Source of the DNA: Centroberyx gerrardi
Taxonomy: Eukaryota > Chordata > Actinopteri > Beryciformes > Berycidae
Reading direction: 5' to 3'
DNA: 64,000 nt
Assembly: GCF_048128805.1 (NCBI RefSeq)
Contig: NC_136010.1
Span: 17,557,480 to 17,621,479 of the forward strand
How positions within the stretch are numbered: the stretch's first letter is position 1; every line of letters begins with the position of its first letter. Shown piece by piece: positions 39,801 through 64,000 of the stretch. The notes under the pieces were generated by a model. It had not been told where the DNA came from. It made no database searches and was given only the letters and a program-made list of their open reading frames with translations. The position numbers and the translations under genes were made by a program.

Positions 39801-41093
39801 GTTGATTGGTCAGCTCTACACTTTAAGGTTGTCTAAGGTCTGCAGATAATCCATAATCCAAGGTGCTAGATCCAAACGTACTCTGACCCAGTGTTGAATT
39901 CCCATGCCCTCAGAGTGACCACTGCTGGTTTTCCATTCCAGTAGTTTAAGAATGTATTTTATCTTCCACCAGTGTCTGCAAAAAACACCTGAGAACCTTT
40001 TATTAGTTCAAACGTAATTCATTTTCCAGGTAGGCTGTAGTAGCTAATTTGAGATGAATCTTTATCGGGGCATTGTTAGGTTAATTATTAGGTCTGGCAT
40101 ACTGTATGACTGGCAGCTTAGTAGACAAACCAGGTAGAAGAATATGTTTCTTCCTTTTTCATCAATTCATTTAAAACACATTTAGTTTAATTGAGCATTT
40201 AAAACACATATTAATTGTATGTCTTTTATCATTATCATATCAAGTTGCTGTTGTGAATTGGTGAATGGCAACTCTAATATTCTGTGCAGTGCATTTTCAT
40301 TAATTCAATATTTTTTTTTATAGTTACTGCAGTTATTTAAGTAATTTTGTAAGGTTCCCATTTAATATCATAATGTCCCCCCTTATACAGTCCCAATACC
40401 AGTTTGGGACAGTCTGGCCTGTAAATCTTGTCCCAAAGGCCAGGAATGGGGGCTTCCATGGATTTTTAGGAATGGATCTTAGAAGTTGACAATTATAATC
40501 CACACCGTTTCGATCTGTCCAAGAAGACAATACTGTAGTTGGTCCTTAATATTCCATAATTAGTTTCCAGTTGTTCAAGTGGTAGGCTAATAATAATTTA
40601 CTTTACTCGAAATCCAAGATAGTTTTAGTCTAGCCTATATATTGACAACACGACATAGACATAAATGTCTTGATATTGCGTTCGTAGACTAACCCACTAG
40701 AGAATTATGAATTTATATAGTTTACTGTAACATTGATAACGGCCCTAAAATATTTAGATTGTACTCTGAACGATAGCAGCAATCCAATTTATTGAATTCC
40801 CTCTGCTTTGAGATTTACTGACACATTTTGCAGGCGGTCGAGTGAGAGAAAGTCCTGTGCTCCGCTGGTGCTAACTCGACATTTAATGTGAAAGTGAAGG
40901 TGCATCTCTTGGGCAGGCCGGGCCAAGCGGGTCAAGGGAGGAAGGAGAGAGAGAAAAAAGAAAAACCCCAGGGAGAATAGATGCTGATGGGCGGAGGGGA
41001 GGGAGATAAGGTTCGGGTTTCAGCTCGACTGGGGGTCTGGGGGAAGGACTGGTATTTTGGAATATACGAAGATCCATAGAAGGCACCGTGGAC

Positions 41094-41099
41094 ATAAAA
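41094..41099 (+). promoter_or_regulatory. Possible TATA-like element of col2a1
   Basis: ATAAAA followed by GC-rich sequence (accgcgg), about 200 bases before the start codon. Initiation about 30 bases downstream would give a 5' UTR near 170 bases, similar to mammalian COL2A1 as I recall. This is position and motif only. Confidence 0.3.
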
Positions 41100-41279
41100 C
41101 CGCGGTTCTTGCCCTGACGCCGTGGGTGCAGAGTGCCGGCTGGGGCCCCGCGTTGGATTCCACTTAGATTTTGGAAGGGTTTGACTGCATGGTGCCATCG
41201 TAGTCTCTGGGAAACACACACTTACACACCACTGAGAGCCAGGTCTGCTCCGTCCCGTCATTTCTCACCCGAGCTCCTG

Positions 41280-41297
41280 CATGTCTAATATTTAGAC

Positions 41298-41300
<3 letters not shown>
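41280..41300 (+). promoter_or_regulatory. Start-codon hairpin with upstream ORF in col2a1
   Basis: The bases form a perfect 9-bp stem (catgtctaa / ttagacatg) with a 3-base loop (tat). The last three bases are the col2a1 start codon. An upstream ATG at 41,281 opens a four-codon ORF (Met-Ser-Asn-Ile, TAG at 41,293-41,295) that stops two bases before the true start. From memory, human COL1A1 has the same layout: ATGTCTAGGGTCTAGACATG, with a four-codon uORF and the same spacing. There the 5' stem-loop in COL1A1, COL1A2 and COL3A1 mRNAs binds LARP6 and controls translation. The lower stem of COL1A1 (CCACAAAG pairing with CTTTGTGG) seems absent on the 5' side here, although CTTTGTGG is present at 41,306-41,313. 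Confidence 0.8.

Positions 41301-64000
<22,700 letters not shown>

Larger units (their letters stand above)
33549..41093. other. Region between head-to-head gls2 and col2a1
   Basis: About 7.5 kb holding the upstream regions of both genes. Besides repeat copy B it has CA and GA runs (about 36,727-36,820) and a C-rich stretch (about 37,805-37,945) with a run of about 15 C. No frame resembles a known protein. A minus-strand frame at 35,132-34,898 ends in a good donor-like GTGAGT but has no recognisable homology. Bases 40,840-41,200 are richer in GC and lie where a col2a1 promoter is expected. Confidence 0.55.

Overview
This is vertebrate nuclear DNA, almost certainly from a ray-finned (teleost) fish. 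Introns are short, AT-rich and start and end with GT/AG. CA/GT, GA/TC and AT microsatellites are dense, and the coding exons match vertebrate proteins with fish-like spacing. I recognise four protein genes, whose human counterparts all map to 12q13 from memory: asic1 (minus strand, partial), spryd4 (plus, complete), gls2 (minus, complete) and col2a1 (plus, cut off by the right edge).

Layout. Bases 1-13,224 hold no exon I can recognise. They contain microsatellites and tRNA-like SINE remnants and are probably asic1 intron or flank. The first two coding exons of an ASIC1-type acid-sensing ion channel lie at 17,364-13,225 on the minus strand. Spryd4 points away from asic1 and has two exons (19,892-20,024 and 21,056-21,597). 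It ends tail to tail with gls2, and their candidate poly(A) signals are about 35 bp apart. Gls2 has 18 coding exons between 33,548 and 23,334. They join without any frame break into a 609-residue mitochondrial-type glutaminase with every catalytic residue I could place. One intron uses a GC donor. About 7.7 kb without a recognised gene separates gls2 from the head-to-head col2a1.

Col2a1 fills 41,298-64,000. I placed 52 coding exons: signal peptide, a VWC exon of 207 nt, a 17-nt linker exon, a short N-propeptide helix, the N-telopeptide, an uninterrupted helix of exactly 1014 residues (338 Gly-X-Y), the C-telopeptide and the start of the C-propeptide. The remaining C-propeptide, about 165 residues by comparison with human, lies beyond the window.

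Most interesting signals. (1) A perfect hairpin with a four-codon upstream ORF sits over the col2a1 start codon. It has the same layout as the 5' stem-loop described in type I and III collagen mRNAs. (2) Intron 1 of col2a1 has a stretch resembling the mammalian Sox9-dependent chondrocyte enhancer. (3) The alternatively spliced VWC exon has a 19-C tract upstream and a weak donor. (4) Two long, nearly perfect palindromes lie in col2a1 introns. (5) Inverted copies of an unnamed repeat flank gls2 exon 1. I see no prokaryotic-type system, CRISPR array or intact transposase gene.
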